From positions 1-52,165 of the forward strand of contig CAJUKN010000018.1 of assembly GCA_910587485.1 (NCBI GenBank): DNA of 52,165 bases. The letters are read 5' to 3'. Position numbers and translations under genes: made by a program. Source of the stretch: an uncultured Lachnospira sp. (GTDB taxonomy: Bacteria > Bacillota > Clostridia > Lachnospirales > Lachnospiraceae). The notes under the pieces were generated by a model. That model was not told the DNA's origin and searched no databases. It was given only the letters and a program-made list of their open reading frames with translations. Positions 1 through 8,729 of this stretch are shown one piece after another; the stretch's first letter is position 1, and each line of letters opens with the position of its first letter.

Positions 1-53
1 AGAGCAGCTGATTTGTAATCAGCAGGTTGTTGGTTCGACTCCGACTGTCGGCT
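1..53 (+). tRNA. tRNA-Thr (TGT), 5' end cut by window
   Basis: The anticodon arm is gctga / tttgtaa / tcagc, giving anticodon TGT (threonine). A T-arm with ttcgact loop and the 3' acceptor strand tgtcggc follow. The 5' acceptor strand and most of the D-arm lie before position 1. No CCA is encoded, as in the other three tRNAs of this cluster. Confidence 0.93.
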
Positions 54-85
54 TTGATAACATATTTGTTATCTATATATATTTT

Positions 86-167
86 GGGCGGATTCCCGAG
101 TGGCCAAAGGGGGCAGACTGTAAATCTGCTGGCACTGCCTTCGAAGGTTCGAATCCTTCTCCGCCCA
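86..167 (+). tRNA. tRNA-Tyr (GTA)
   Basis: The acceptor strands gggcgga and tccgccc pair perfectly. The anticodon loop ctgtaaa gives GTA (tyrosine), and the long variable arm is that of a class II tRNA. The T-loop is ttcgaat. CCA is not encoded. Confidence 0.96.
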
Positions 168-177
168 TCAATTTTAT

Positions 178-251
178 AGCGGGATAGAGCAGTCTGGAAG
201 CTCGTCGGGCTCATAACCCGAAGGTCACAGGTTCAAATCCTGTTCCCGCCA
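178..251 (+). tRNA. initiator tRNA-fMet (CAT)
   Basis: The anticodon loop ctcataa gives CAT. Two initiator features are visible: three consecutive G-C pairs at the base of the anticodon stem (ggg/ccc), and an unpaired first acceptor position (A1 against C72) while positions 2-7 pair. CCA is not encoded. Confidence 0.93.
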
Positions 252-255
252 CTTT

Positions 256-328
<73 letters not shown>

Positions 329-343
329 CTAATTATTGTAAAG

Positions 344-371
344 AGACATTGAAATTTTCAATGTCTTTTTT
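344..371 (+). terminator. intrinsic terminator of the tRNA cluster
   Basis: Hairpin AGACATTGAAA / TTTCAATGTCT with a very short loop, followed by a run of T. It sits 15 nt after tRNA-Phe. Confidence 0.9.
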
Positions 372-382
372 TACTTTATAAG

Positions 383-493
383 AAAGTTCAACGTATTAAC
401 TTGCTTATAAGCTCATTACTACTTTGTGGCATTTTTTAAGCAAGAACTCTTGCTTCTTAAGAAGAAGACTTCCTTGACAAGATTAAAAAATTT
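383..493 (-). repeat. dispersed intergenic repeat, family B, copy B1 (divergent, minus orientation)
   Basis: Read on the minus strand it starts AATCTTGTCAAGGAAGTC and runs to a TTATAAGCAAG segment, matching the order of motifs in the other family-B copies (see 46975-47117). Its inner hairpin (AAGCAAGA/TCTTGCTT) differs from the AAGTCCC hairpin of the well-preserved copies. It aligns closely with copy B3 at 26184-26313. No gene is visible between 329 and 791; this repeat, the inverted repeat at 519-569 and a promoter account for most of that stretch. Confidence 0.55.
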
Positions 494-518
494 GGTTCTA
501 AAAATAAAAAAATTAAAA

Positions 519-569
519 GGGATTATTGCAAAATTATCTTGTATAAAAAAGTTATTTTGTAATAGTCCC
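519..569. repeat. short inverted repeat with GGGATTATTGCAAAA ends (relative of family D)
   Basis: GGGATTATTGCAAAA at the left pairs with TTTTGTAATAGTCCC at the right (13 of 15 pairs), with A-rich sequence before and T-rich after. The arms resemble the GGGCTGTTGCAAAA ends of the 93-bp elements at 25007, 29927 and 32436, but the interior is only 21 bp. It could be a deleted mobile-element remnant or a bidirectional terminator. Confidence 0.5.
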
Positions 570-623
570 TTTTTAAGAATGAAATTATAAATACAGCGTA
601 GAATAATGGCATGTCACAAGAAA

Positions 624-652
624 TTTACAAATAAAAATCAATATGATATAAT
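624..652 (+). promoter_or_regulatory. sigma-A type promoter of the L,D-transpeptidase gene
   Basis: TTTACA (624-629), a 17-nt spacer, and TATAAT (647-652). It is the best promoter match before the gene at 792 and leaves a leader of about 130 nt that is very A/T-rich with no obvious structure. Confidence 0.6.
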
Positions 653-791
653 AGCCACAAATTGTTATAAAAAATAAAATATGTTACATGAAGTATAATA
701 ATAAATATAAACTTTCATTTAGAATCATATAATTTTGAATTTAAACAAAAAAATAAATTTTTAATATACACATATAAAGAATGGAGAAATT

Positions 792-1823
792 ATGAGTAAA
801 GGTAATATTAATTATAAATATCTAAGAAGGAGAAAAAGTTGGTTTAGGAGAAATCTTGCTGCAATAATAGCCGTTATATTAATCATATTTATTATTGCAG
901 TATGTGGTGTTATTGCATCAATGAAAATTTTTAATTATGGCATTTTTAAACCAGCCGAAACACAGCCAACACCTGTGAATACAAAAGAAGAAGTGACAAC
1001 AGCTAGAGATGTTGTATGGATAGAAGATAAAGAAAATGTAGAAGAAAAAGTGAATTATACACCACCAGAAGGTGTGCAATTACCATATTTTATTATGGTT
1101 AACAGAGCTGCTAATTGTGTAACAGTTTATGGAATTGATAAAGATGGAGAATATACCATTCCAGTTATAGCTTTTGCGGCTTCTTGCGGTCGTGAAGATA
1201 ATGAGACAATCGTTGGTGAAAATTATACAACTACAGATAAATATGAGTGGAGACTTATGGTAGATGGAACATATGGGCATTATGCGTTTCGCATTGATGG
1301 AGGTTATTTGTTTCATTCTGTCCCATATATGGCGACAAATAATGATACATTGGAAGAAGGAGAATTTAATAAGCTTGGTTCATTTGCATCACTTGGTTGT
1401 GTAAGAATGTGTGTAAGAGATGTAAAATGGTTATATGATAATTGTCCATCAGGAACAAAAGTTACTATATATGATAATGAAAGCAATCCGGGACCACTTG
1501 GAAAACCAGAGACAATAAAAATTCCAGAAGATAGTCCTAATAAAGGTTGGGACCCTACAGACCCAAATGAAAATAATCCATGGCTAAAATCAGGAGCTGC
1601 AATTAAAAATGCAAAGAATATTACCACAAAAATAGGTGTAAAAGTGGATTTGAAAAAAGATGTTACAGCAGTAGATACCTGTGGCAATGATATATCTGCA
1701 AAAATTCAAACAATTGGTAAATATACGTTTGATATGGCTGGGGAATATGAGATTAAATATAAAGTAACAGATGCGATTGGAAGTACAGCAACAGAAACCA
1801 TAAAGCTTATTGTTGAAGAATGA
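792..1823 (+). CDS. membrane-anchored L,D-transpeptidase (YkuD domain) with C-terminal Ig-like domain
   Basis: A peptidoglycan cross-linking or modifying enzyme working outside the membrane. The protein has 343 residues: a basic N-terminus, one membrane segment at about 22-45, a threonine/proline linker, then a YkuD domain at about 97-228. The catalytic motif is visible as H175 (LFHSVPY) and the S-x-G-C-V-R signature around C203 (SLGCVRM). After a proline-rich linker the last 75 residues look like a bacterial Ig-like (DUF5011-type) beta domain. The start is supported by GGAGAAATT just before the ATG. It stands alone between the tRNA cluster and the housekeeping run. YkuD domain assignment is firm; the substrate (cross-link or anchored protein) is not determined by sequence. 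Confidence 0.9.
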   Translation: MSKGNINYKYLRRRKSWFRRNLAAIIAVILIIFIIAVCGVIASMKIFNYGIFKPAETQPTPVNTKEEVTTARDVVWIEDKENVEEKVNYTPPEGVQLPYFIMVNRAANCVTVYGIDKDGEYTIPVIAFAASCGREDNETIVGENYTTTDKYEWRLMVDGTYGHYAFRIDGGYLFHSVPYMATNNDTLEEGEFNKLGSFASLGCVRMCVRDVKWLYDNCPSGTKVTIYDNESNPGPLGKPETIKIPEDSPNKGWDPTDPNENNPWLKSGAAIKNAKNITTKIGVKVDLKKDVTAVDTCGNDISAKIQTIGKYTFDMAGEYEIKYKVTDAIGSTATETIKLIVEE

Positions 1824-1855
1824 AACAATAATATAATTAAAGTCAGGAACAATCA

Positions 1856-3400
1856 ATGAGTGATATACTTGATAAATTAGAGCAATTAAAAAATGAGAAT
1901 ATGGTCCCTATGCACATGCCGGGTGGGAAACGAAATATAGATATTTGTGCTATGCAAAATCCATATAGTATGGATATAACAGAGATAGATGGATTTGATA
2001 ATCTCCATAATCCTACTGGAATAATAAAAGATGGATTTAAGAGAGCCGCGAAATTATTTGGGGCAAAAGAAACTCTTTTTTTGATAAATGGGAGCAGTGC
2101 AGGAATATTGTCTGCGATATGTGGCACGACAAATCGTGGAGATAACATTATTGTTGCACGCAATGTCCATTGTTCTGTTATTCATGCGATATATCTTAAT
2201 GAATTAAGACCATTATATGTTTATCCTGAAGTAGTAGATTCGTATTGTGGGATATATGGTGCTATTAATCCAGATGATATACAAAAGTTATTTGTAAGTA
2301 ATGAAAAAGTATCAGCAGTTGTGATTACGTCACCGACATATGAGGGAATGATATCCGATATAAAAAAAATATCGGATATTGTACATAAATATGGTGCGAT
2401 TTTAATTGTAGATGAAGCACATGGAGCGCATTTTCATTTTCATAAAGAATTTCCAACAAGTACTGTGTGTTGTGGGGCAGATTTAGTGATACAGAGCATC
2501 CATAAGACATTGCCAGCATTGACACAAACAGCTTTGTTACATATATGCAGTGATAATGTAAATGTTGAAAAAGTAAAAATGTATTGGAATATATATCAAA
2601 CAACAAGTCCTTCATATATTCTTATGGCAAGCATTGACCGATGCATTACCATTATTGAACAAGATGGAAAACAATTGTATGAACAATATATTTATCGATT
2701 ATTAAATCTTAGAAAAGAAATAAAAAAGCTTCGTTATATAAAATTAATAGATACAGATGATATTTCAAAAATAGTACTTTGCATAAAAAATGGCAAAGTA
2801 TTTTATAATGTTATAAAAGATATTTATAATATACAATTAGAAATGGCTTCTCTGCATTATGTAATAGCAATGACAAGCGTTTGTGATACAGATGAATATT
2901 ATAGCAGATTTTTATATGCGTTAAAAAATCTTGACAAAAAAGAAGTAGAAATTCCAAATAATTTAAGAACAATTAAAAATAATGATATAATAAAAGCCCA
3001 AATTTATACTACTATATATGATGCATTGAATAAAGCTGTTTCTGGAGAATGTGAACTTGTTAAATTAAAAGATTCAATAGGAAGAGTGGCATGCAAAAGT
3101 GTTTGTTTTTATCCTCCGGGTATTAATCTTATTAATTGTGGTGAACTTATTACAGAAAATATTATTAAAAAAATTCAAGATGGAATGATAAATGGATTAG
3201 AAGTAATAGGGTTGGAGATAGAAAATCGTTTAAATGATAAATTTTCTAAACAAAAAGCTACATATGAAGCTGAAATTTATAGATTGTGGAAAGAAAATGA
3301 TAGGAATATAGAGAATCATGTAAATAAGAAAGAAAAAATAAGTATCAACGAAATGGATTTACAGATATATGATGAGGTACATATTTTATGCCTGAAATAG
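1856..3400 (+). CDS. yaaO: Orn/Lys/Arg decarboxylase family PLP enzyme (YaaO-like)
   Basis: A fold-type I PLP enzyme of the short Orn/Lys/Arg decarboxylase group, 514 residues. The MHMPGGKRN motif at the N-terminus, NGSSAG at about 78-83, DEAHGAH at 186-192 and the PLP-lysine motif SIHKT (K217) are all present. It carries the shorter C-terminal domain typical of YaaO rather than the large inducible decarboxylases. Its place upstream of a nucleotide kinase, yaaR, holB and yaaT is the Bacillus subtilis yaaO arrangement. The stop overlaps the next start by 13 nt, so the two are translationally coupled. The amino-acid substrate (lysine or arginine, or another) cannot be decided here. Confidence 0.88.
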   Translation: MSDILDKLEQLKNENMVPMHMPGGKRNIDICAMQNPYSMDITEIDGFDNLHNPTGIIKDGFKRAAKLFGAKETLFLINGSSAGILSAICGTTNRGDNIIVARNVHCSVIHAIYLNELRPLYVYPEVVDSYCGIYGAINPDDIQKLFVSNEKVSAVVITSPTYEGMISDIKKISDIVHKYGAILIVDEAHGAHFHFHKEFPTSTVCCGADLVIQSIHKTLPALTQTALLHICSDNVNVEKVKMYWNIYQTTSPSYILMASIDRCITIIEQDGKQLYEQYIYRLLNLRKEIKKLRYIKLIDTDDISKIVLCIKNGKVFYNVIKDIYNIQLEMASLHYVIAMTSVCDTDEYYSRFLYALKNLDKKEVEIPNNLRTIKNNDIIKAQIYTTIYDALNKAVSGECELVKLKDSIGRVACKSVCFYPPGINLINCGELITENIIKKIQDGMINGLEVIGLEIENRLNDKFSKQKATYEAEIYRLWKENDRNIENHVNKKEKISINEMDLQIYDEVHILCLK

Positions 3401-3978
3401 TATTTATAATGGGAAAAAGTGCATCTGGCAAAGATAATATATATAAAAATTTATTAAGTGATGATGAATTAAATTTAAAACCTATAATAATGTATACAAC
3501 AAGACCCATGAGAGTGGGGGAAAAAAATGGAGTAGAATATTATTATGTCACTGATAAATTTGCTGATGATATGATAGAACAGAATAAGATTGTTGAAATG
3601 AGAAGTTATCATACGGTTTGTGGTGTATGGCGATATTTTACAGTTGATGATGGGCAAATTAATTTGTACAATAAAGACAAGTACATTGTCATAGGTACGC
3701 TTGAGGCTTATGAAAAATACTGTCAATATTATGGAAATGAACATTTTTTGCCGATATATATAGAGGTAGATGATGGCGTGCGTCTGAGCAGGGCATTGCA
3801 CAGGGAAATGAGACAAAAAGAGCCACGATATGATGAAATGTGCAGAAGATACCTTGCGGATATGAAAGATTTTGCCGAAGAAAATATTGAGAAGAATCAT
3901 ATTAAAGTAAGATATTATAATAATGGAAAATTAAGCGATTGTATAAATAATATAAAAACAGCTATTAGGAAATTATAA
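3388..3978 (+). CDS. guanylate-kinase-like protein
   Basis: 196 residues with a P-loop near the N-terminus (GKSASGKDN, instead of the usual GxSGSGKST) and the guanylate-kinase signature TTRPMRVGEKNGVEYYYV at about 32-49. A GAGG ribosome binding site precedes the ATG inside the end of yaaO. In B. subtilis the gene here is the thymidylate kinase tmk, so a GMP-kinase-fold protein appears to occupy its slot. The D in place of S/T after the P-loop lysine is unusual and raises the possibility of changed activity. Family assignment is good; that it makes GDP is inference. Confidence 0.8.
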   Translation: MPEIVFIMGKSASGKDNIYKNLLSDDELNLKPIIMYTTRPMRVGEKNGVEYYYVTDKFADDMIEQNKIVEMRSYHTVCGVWRYFTVDDGQINLYNKDKYIVIGTLEAYEKYCQYYGNEHFLPIYIEVDDGVRLSRALHREMRQKEPRYDEMCRRYLADMKDFAEENIEKNHIKVRYYNNGKLSDCINNIKTAIRKL

Positions 3979-4031
3979 TATATGGTAAAAATGCATTTTA
4001 AATTATTTTTATAGAATAAATAGCAATATTA

Positions 4032-4061
4032 TTGGTATTTTTTGGAAAGATATGTTATAAT
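4032..4061 (+). promoter_or_regulatory. candidate promoter for the yaaR-holB group
   Basis: TTGGTA (4032-4037), an 18-nt spacer and TATAAT (4056-4061). It would give a leader of nearly 400 nt before yaaR. The stretch 3979-4451 contains no gene; besides this promoter and the leader element at 4343-4446 it is A/T-rich sequence with no recognisable feature. In B. subtilis yaaQ lies here, but no remnant of it is visible. Confidence 0.45.
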
Positions 4062-4342
4062 TACTATAATAAAGCTGTTGTAAAAATTTGTATAGTAAAC
4101 AATTTTATAAAGTAAATAAATTTTTATATAAATAGGTTTCTGTGCAAATAATATATTATTTATATAATAAAAATAGAATTTTTTATATAAGTGAGTCTAT
4201 ACAATAATAATGATTTTGCCCATATTAAAATTTTTAGAAGACCACAAATATATTGAATGAAATATATAACACATAAGCTGTTTATTCAACTTGCAGGTTA
4301 AGCAAGAATGAAGATTCGTGTGAAAAATAAATGGTTTCACAA

Positions 4343-4446
4343 GTTAAATAAAATTTAACTAGCAATTTGTGTCTGTGTGCTGCTTGACATAAAGTTGCCA
4401 AAAAGAACTAAAGGTTCTTTGCATAAAAGCAGCGCAGAAATGAGGA
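4343..4446 (+). promoter_or_regulatory. structured leader element, family A, copy A1 (before yaaR)
   Basis: Order of arms: optional GTTAAAT/ATTTAAC hairpin (4343-4359); arm a GCAATTTGTGTC (4362-4373); arm b TGTGCTGCTT (4376-4385); arm a' GACATAAAGTTGC (4386-4398); an inner AAAGAAC/GTTCTTT hairpin; arm b' AAGCAGCGCA (4427-4436); then the Shine-Dalgarno GAGGA (4442-4446). Arm a pairs with a' (12 pairs, one bulge) and b with b' (10 pairs), an interleaved pseudoknot order. The same layout occurs at 19976, 42830 and 46161. Observed directly; regulatory role is inference. Confidence 0.7.
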
Positions 4447-4451
4447 TTTTT

Positions 4452-4898
4452 ATGGATATTAAAATAAATGATGTATCTATGGCACAACAACAAATAGAAA
4501 ATAAACAAGAAAGTTCATCTTCTAGTGATGAGAAGTTTAAGTTTACCTTGATAAGTAATATTAAAGAAAAAGACCTTCAAGTTAAACTAAAGGATATGAT
4601 AGAGCAAATCAATGACCAAGGCGATAAGATTGCTAAACATATGGATATTAAGGATATGAGAAGATATCGTCAGTTGGTTAAAGGCTTTATGAATGAGATT
4701 GTATCAAGGTCACATGAATTTTCAAGAGAGAATTTTCTTGACAGACGAGGCAGACATAGGGTATATGGTATTGTAAAGCTCGTTGACAAAAATCTTGATG
4801 ATTTGGCAGGAGAACTTATGAAAGAAGAAAAAGACCATCTTGCTATTGTCAGTAGGATTGATGATATTAGAGGGTTGTTGTTAGATATCACTACTTAA
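4452..4898 (+). CDS. yaaR: YaaR family protein (DUF327)
   Basis: A 148-residue, mostly helical cytosolic protein of unknown function. The N-terminal 30 residues are a low-complexity, glutamine/serine-rich stretch, followed by the conserved DUF327 region with motifs RRYRQLVKGF and DRRGRHRVYGIVKLVD. It lies directly before holB, as in Bacillus and many Clostridia, which is the main support for the name. The ATG at 4452 was chosen because GAGGA lies 5 nt upstream; an upstream in-frame GTG at 4377 falls inside the leader element's helix b and is not a credible start. Confidence 0.85.
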   Translation: MDIKINDVSMAQQQIENKQESSSSSDEKFKFTLISNIKEKDLQVKLKDMIEQINDQGDKIAKHMDIKDMRRYRQLVKGFMNEIVSRSHEFSRENFLDRRGRHRVYGIVKLVDKNLDDLAGELMKEEKDHLAIVSRIDDIRGLLLDITT

Positions 4899-4955
4899 GA
4901 TGTAAAAGATTATGAAATTTGCAAAGGCGATGTTTGTTATAAGGATGGTGGTTGT

Positions 4956-5948
4956 ATGAGTACATATGCTGATATTTATGGACATAATGATATAAAAGAA
5001 CATTTGCAAAAATGTATTGAATTAAAAAAGGTATCTCATGCGTACATCTTTAATGGTGGCTTAGGTGCTGGCAAAAAAACGATAGCAGCATTGTTTGCTA
5101 AGGCTTTGCAATGTGAACAAGGGAAAGCACAACCTTGTGAAATGTGTCATTCATGTATACAAGCAGAGTCTAAAAATCAGCCAGATATTATATGGGTTGG
5201 GCATGAAAAAGTCAGTAGTATTGGTGTTGATGATATAAGGCAGCAATTGGTTGGTGATATACAGATAAAACCATATCATAGCAGATATAAAATATATATT
5301 ATTGATGAAGCAGAGAAGTTGACGGTTCAGGCACAAAATACGCTTTTAAAAACGATTGAAGAACCACCAGAATATGGAATTATTATATTATTGACAACAA
5401 ATGCAGATATATTTTTACAGACAGTGCTTTCAAGATGTGTAAGAATTGATTTTAAGCCAATAAGTGATGATTTAGTGGAACAGTTTATAAAAGAACACTA
5501 TTCTATCAGCAATTATGAAGTGCAGTTTGCAGCAGCATTTGCACAGGGAAATATTGGGCGAGCAATTGCAGCCATTGACTCACAAGATTTTAGAGAATTG
5601 AAAGAAAGTGTATTGAAGGTTGTAAAGTATGCAAAAGAGATGAGTACAACGCAGATATTGGCTGAAATCAAAAATATAATGAATTATAAAAATAATATAG
5701 ATGATTATCTTGATTTGATAGCAATGTGGTACAGAGATGTATTGTTATTTAAAAGTACAAACAATGCTAATAAAGTGATATTTAAAGAGGAGTTACTTTT
5801 AATTAAGGCACATTCTTCAGAATATTCTTATTTGGGATTGGAAGATATATTGAATGCAATTGATAAAGTAAAAATTCGATTAAAAGCAAATGTGAAATTT
5901 GATTTAACCATAGAGCTTTTGATAATGACAATAAAAGATGCTATGTAG
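4956..5948 (+). CDS. holB: DNA polymerase III delta' subunit
   Basis: Clamp-loader subunit that helps load the sliding clamp at the replication fork. 330 residues: a Walker A-like loop GGLGAGKKT (34-42), a four-cysteine zinc site C53/C61/C64/C67, the Walker B-like IIDEAEKL, the TLLKTIEEPP segment and the SRC sensor motif, then a helical collar domain. A purine-rich AAGGATGGTGG precedes the start. Position between yaaR and yaaT matches the Firmicutes pattern. Confidence 0.95.
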   Translation: MSTYADIYGHNDIKEHLQKCIELKKVSHAYIFNGGLGAGKKTIAALFAKALQCEQGKAQPCEMCHSCIQAESKNQPDIIWVGHEKVSSIGVDDIRQQLVGDIQIKPYHSRYKIYIIDEAEKLTVQAQNTLLKTIEEPPEYGIIILLTTNADIFLQTVLSRCVRIDFKPISDDLVEQFIKEHYSISNYEVQFAAAFAQGNIGRAIAAIDSQDFRELKESVLKVVKYAKEMSTTQILAEIKNIMNYKNNIDDYLDLIAMWYRDVLLFKSTNNANKVIFKEELLLIKAHSSEYSYLGLEDILNAIDKVKIRLKANVKFDLTIELLIMTIKDAM

Positions 5949-6057
5949 ATAGATTATGTTAAAAAACAGAAGTCAAAGTTAATAATTATTATTATGATAT
6001 ATATAATAAAAAAATATTATTAGAATAGATTATGAGAGAATTGGAGAATAGAGATAG

Positions 6058-6975
6058 ATGACAAAGGTTATTGGCGTACGTTTTAGGCAGGCAGGTAAGA
6101 TTTATTACTTTTCGCCGGGAATGTATGATGATATTGTAGTGGGACAACATGTTATTGTGGAAACTGCCAGAGGCGTGGAATATGGTAATGTTGTACTTGG
6201 TATAAGAGAAATTGAAGATGAGTGTGTTATACAACCGCTGAAAGCTGTTATAAGAGTTGCAACTTGTGAGGACGATGAAAAGGAAGCCATCAATCGACAG
6301 AAGGAAAAGGAAGCATTTACAATATGTCTTGAGAAGATTAAAAAACATAATCTTGATATGAAGCTTATTCATGTAGAGTATACCTTTGATAATAATAAAG
6401 TGTTATTTTATTTTACGGCTGATGGAAGAATTGATTTTAGAGAATTGGTTAAAGATTTAGCATCAGTATTTAGGACAAGGATTGAGTTAAGGCAGATTGG
6501 CGTGCGTGATGAAGCAAAGCTTATGGGAGGAATTGGCGTATGTGGCAGACCGCTTTGTTGTGCAACCTATATGCCAGAATTTGTCCCTGTTTCAATAAAG
6601 ATGGCAAAAGACCAAAATTTATCATTAAATCCTACTAAGATTTCGGGCGTATGCGGCAGATTGATGTGTTGTTTGAATAATGAGAATGAAACATATGCGG
6701 AGTTAAACAATAATTTACCAAATGTAGGCGATTTGGTGACAACTCCTGAAAAGATGAAGGGGGAGGTATCCAGTGTTAGTGTATTAAGACAGACAGTGAA
6801 GGTTATTGTTAGTTTGGATAATGATGAAAAAGAAATAAGAGAATATAATGTTTCTGATTTAAAATTTAAGGCAAGACGTAAATTTAATGGAAATGATAAG
6901 ATTAATGATAAAGAATTAAAAGCGTTGGAAGAATTGGAAAAAAAGGAAGGAAATTCTCATATAAATGATGATTGA
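6058..6975 (+). CDS. yaaT: PSP1-domain protein YaaT (RicT)
   Basis: 305 residues. In B. subtilis YaaT (RicT) forms an iron-sulfur complex with YlbF and YmcA that promotes RNase Y dependent mRNA maturation and affects sporulation and biofilm. The protein shows the PSP1 core (residues about 1-200) and the two diagnostic cysteine motifs CGRPLCC and CGRLMCC, which supply cluster ligands in the family. A charged, glutamate/lysine-rich tail ends the protein. The stop overlaps the next gene by 11 nt. YabA, which follows yaaT in Bacillus, is absent. Confidence 0.92.
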   Translation: MTKVIGVRFRQAGKIYYFSPGMYDDIVVGQHVIVETARGVEYGNVVLGIREIEDECVIQPLKAVIRVATCEDDEKEAINRQKEKEAFTICLEKIKKHNLDMKLIHVEYTFDNNKVLFYFTADGRIDFRELVKDLASVFRTRIELRQIGVRDEAKLMGGIGVCGRPLCCATYMPEFVPVSIKMAKDQNLSLNPTKISGVCGRLMCCLNNENETYAELNNNLPNVGDLVTTPEKMKGEVSSVSVLRQTVKVIVSLDNDEKEIREYNVSDLKFKARRKFNGNDKINDKELKALEELEKKEGNSHINDD

Positions 6976-7723
6976 TAAAAATGATGAAATGGGGGACAAT
7001 GAAAGGCTTGATGACCTTCAATGCAATGGATATAAGTTATTACAAAATACGGCGTGTTTTTGCTTTGGCATAGACGCCGTATTGTTATCTTCATTTACAC
7101 AGGTTGAAGAAAATAATATGCTTTTAGACATGTGTACTGGAAATGGTGTAATACCTATTCTTATCAAAGGAAAAAATCCTGAAAAAAAGGTACATTATAC
7201 AGGGATTGAAATTCAGGAGATGAGTTATATTTTAGCAAATAAAAATATTGTATTAAATGGATTAACACAAGATATTCATATTATAAAAGGAAATGTAAAT
7301 AATTTAAAGGAATTGGTTGGAAATACATTGTATGATGTGGTAACATGTAATCCACCATATATGAATGAAAATCATGGTATTATTAATCCTCAAAGTGCTA
7401 AAGCAATTGCTAGACATGAACTGTTATGTACCTTAGAAGATATTATTAGGGAAGCATCAAAGCATTTAAAGGTTAAGGGACATCTGTATATGGTACATAG
7501 ACCACGCAGACTGGTGGAACTGTTTTTGCTGATGGAACAATATCATTTAGAGCCTAAAGTAATAAGAATGGTTCACCCTTATGTTGATAAAGATGCAAAT
7601 ATGGTATTGATTGAGGCTGTAAAATGTGGAAATAGGCAGCTTCAAACATTGCCGCCATTAATTGTATATAATCGTGATGGCAGTTATACAAATGATTTGC
7701 TGCAAATGTATAATGAAAAGTAA
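6965..7723 (+). CDS. yabB: tRNA(Val) A37 N6-adenine methyltransferase-like protein (YabB/TrmN6 family)
   Basis: A class I SAM-dependent methyltransferase, 252 residues. The SAM loop is visible as LLDMCTGNGVIPIL and the N6-adenine target motif as NPPYM. The HELLCTLEDIIREA segment after it is typical of the TrmN6/YfiC group, which modifies A37 of tRNA1(Val). It overlaps yaaT and precedes rsmI, as YabB does in B. subtilis. The tRNA target is inferred from family membership. Confidence 0.87.
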   Translation: MMIDKNDEMGDNERLDDLQCNGYKLLQNTACFCFGIDAVLLSSFTQVEENNMLLDMCTGNGVIPILIKGKNPEKKVHYTGIEIQEMSYILANKNIVLNGLTQDIHIIKGNVNNLKELVGNTLYDVVTCNPPYMNENHGIINPQSAKAIARHELLCTLEDIIREASKHLKVKGHLYMVHRPRRLVELFLLMEQYHLEPKVIRMVHPYVDKDANMVLIEAVKCGNRQLQTLPPLIVYNRDGSYTNDLLQMYNEK

Positions 7724-7764
7724 CGTTTAAACAGTACAAAACAATACAGAAATGGAGATTTAAT

Positions 7765-8619
7765 TTGAAAGGGACATTATATTTATGTGCAACTCCTATA
7801 GGAAATTTAGAAGACATTACTTATAGGGTATTAAGAACACTGAAAGAAGTTGATTTGATAGCAGCAGAGGACACAAGAAATAGTATTAAATTGTTAAATC
7901 ATTTTGATATAAAAACACCTATGACAAGTTATCACGAATTTAATAAATTTGAGAAGGCAAAAGTTTTGGTTGATAAACTTTATTCAGGGTTAAATATAGC
8001 ATTAATTACGGATGCAGGAACACCCGGAATATCAGACCCCGGTGAAGAATTGGTAAAACAATGTCATGGAGCGGGGATTACAGTAACATCTTTACCCGGT
8101 GCAGCAGCATGTGTTACAGCTTTAACCATGTCTGGACAAGCGACAAGAAGATTTGTATTTGAAGCATTTTTGCCAACCGATAAAAAAGAAAGAAATTTTA
8201 TTATTGATGCTCTGAGAGATGAAACGAGGACTATAATTATATATGAAGCACCACATAGATTAATAAAGACATTACATGAACTTGCCGATGTTTTTGGACA
8301 AGATAGAATATTGTCAATATGTAAAGAATTAACAAAAAAGCATGAAAATGTTATGATAACAAATTTTGGTGCAGCACTTGAATATTACCAATCGAATGAA
8401 CCTAGAGGAGAGTATGTACTTATAATTGCAGGAAAATCAAGGGAGACACTTCTTAAAGAGAGCAGGCAGCAGTGGGATTCAATAAGTGTAGCAGAGCATG
8501 TTGGAATGTATATGGATAATGGCATGGATAAAAAAGAAGCAATGAAAGCTGCCGCAAAAGATAGAGGGATTTCTAAACGAGATATATATAATGAATTGTT
8601 ATATAATGAAGAAGTTTAA
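7765..8619 (+). CDS. rsmI: 16S rRNA (cytidine-1402-2'-O)-methyltransferase
   Basis: Methylates the ribose of C1402 in the ribosomal decoding centre. 284 residues of the tetrapyrrole-methylase fold, with GTLYLCATPIGNLEDIT at the N-terminus, AAEDTRNS, TDAGTPGISDPG and LPGAAACVTAL, all family hallmarks. The start is a TTG at 7765 with GGAG seven bases upstream; the ATG codons further in would delete the conserved N-terminus. It is the last gene of the yaaO-rsmI run. Confidence 0.95.
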   Translation: MKGTLYLCATPIGNLEDITYRVLRTLKEVDLIAAEDTRNSIKLLNHFDIKTPMTSYHEFNKFEKAKVLVDKLYSGLNIALITDAGTPGISDPGEELVKQCHGAGITVTSLPGAAACVTALTMSGQATRRFVFEAFLPTDKKERNFIIDALRDETRTIIIYEAPHRLIKTLHELADVFGQDRILSICKELTKKHENVMITNFGAALEYYQSNEPRGEYVLIIAGKSRETLLKESRQQWDSISVAEHVGMYMDNGMDKKEAMKAAAKDRGISKRDIYNELLYNEEV

Positions 8620-8729
8620 AATTTTAGATAGCAATGTTTTTAAAAGGCTATCGCAAAATAAAATTTTTATGGAAATAATAAGATTAAAGATATTATGATA
8701 GAAAGAAGATAGATAAAAGAGGTATAAAT

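Noticed and set aside
4377..4451. Upstream GTG start extending yaaR by 25 residues
   Set aside because: It lies within helix b of the leader element, which occurs before three other genes; the ATG at 4452 has a good ribosome binding site.
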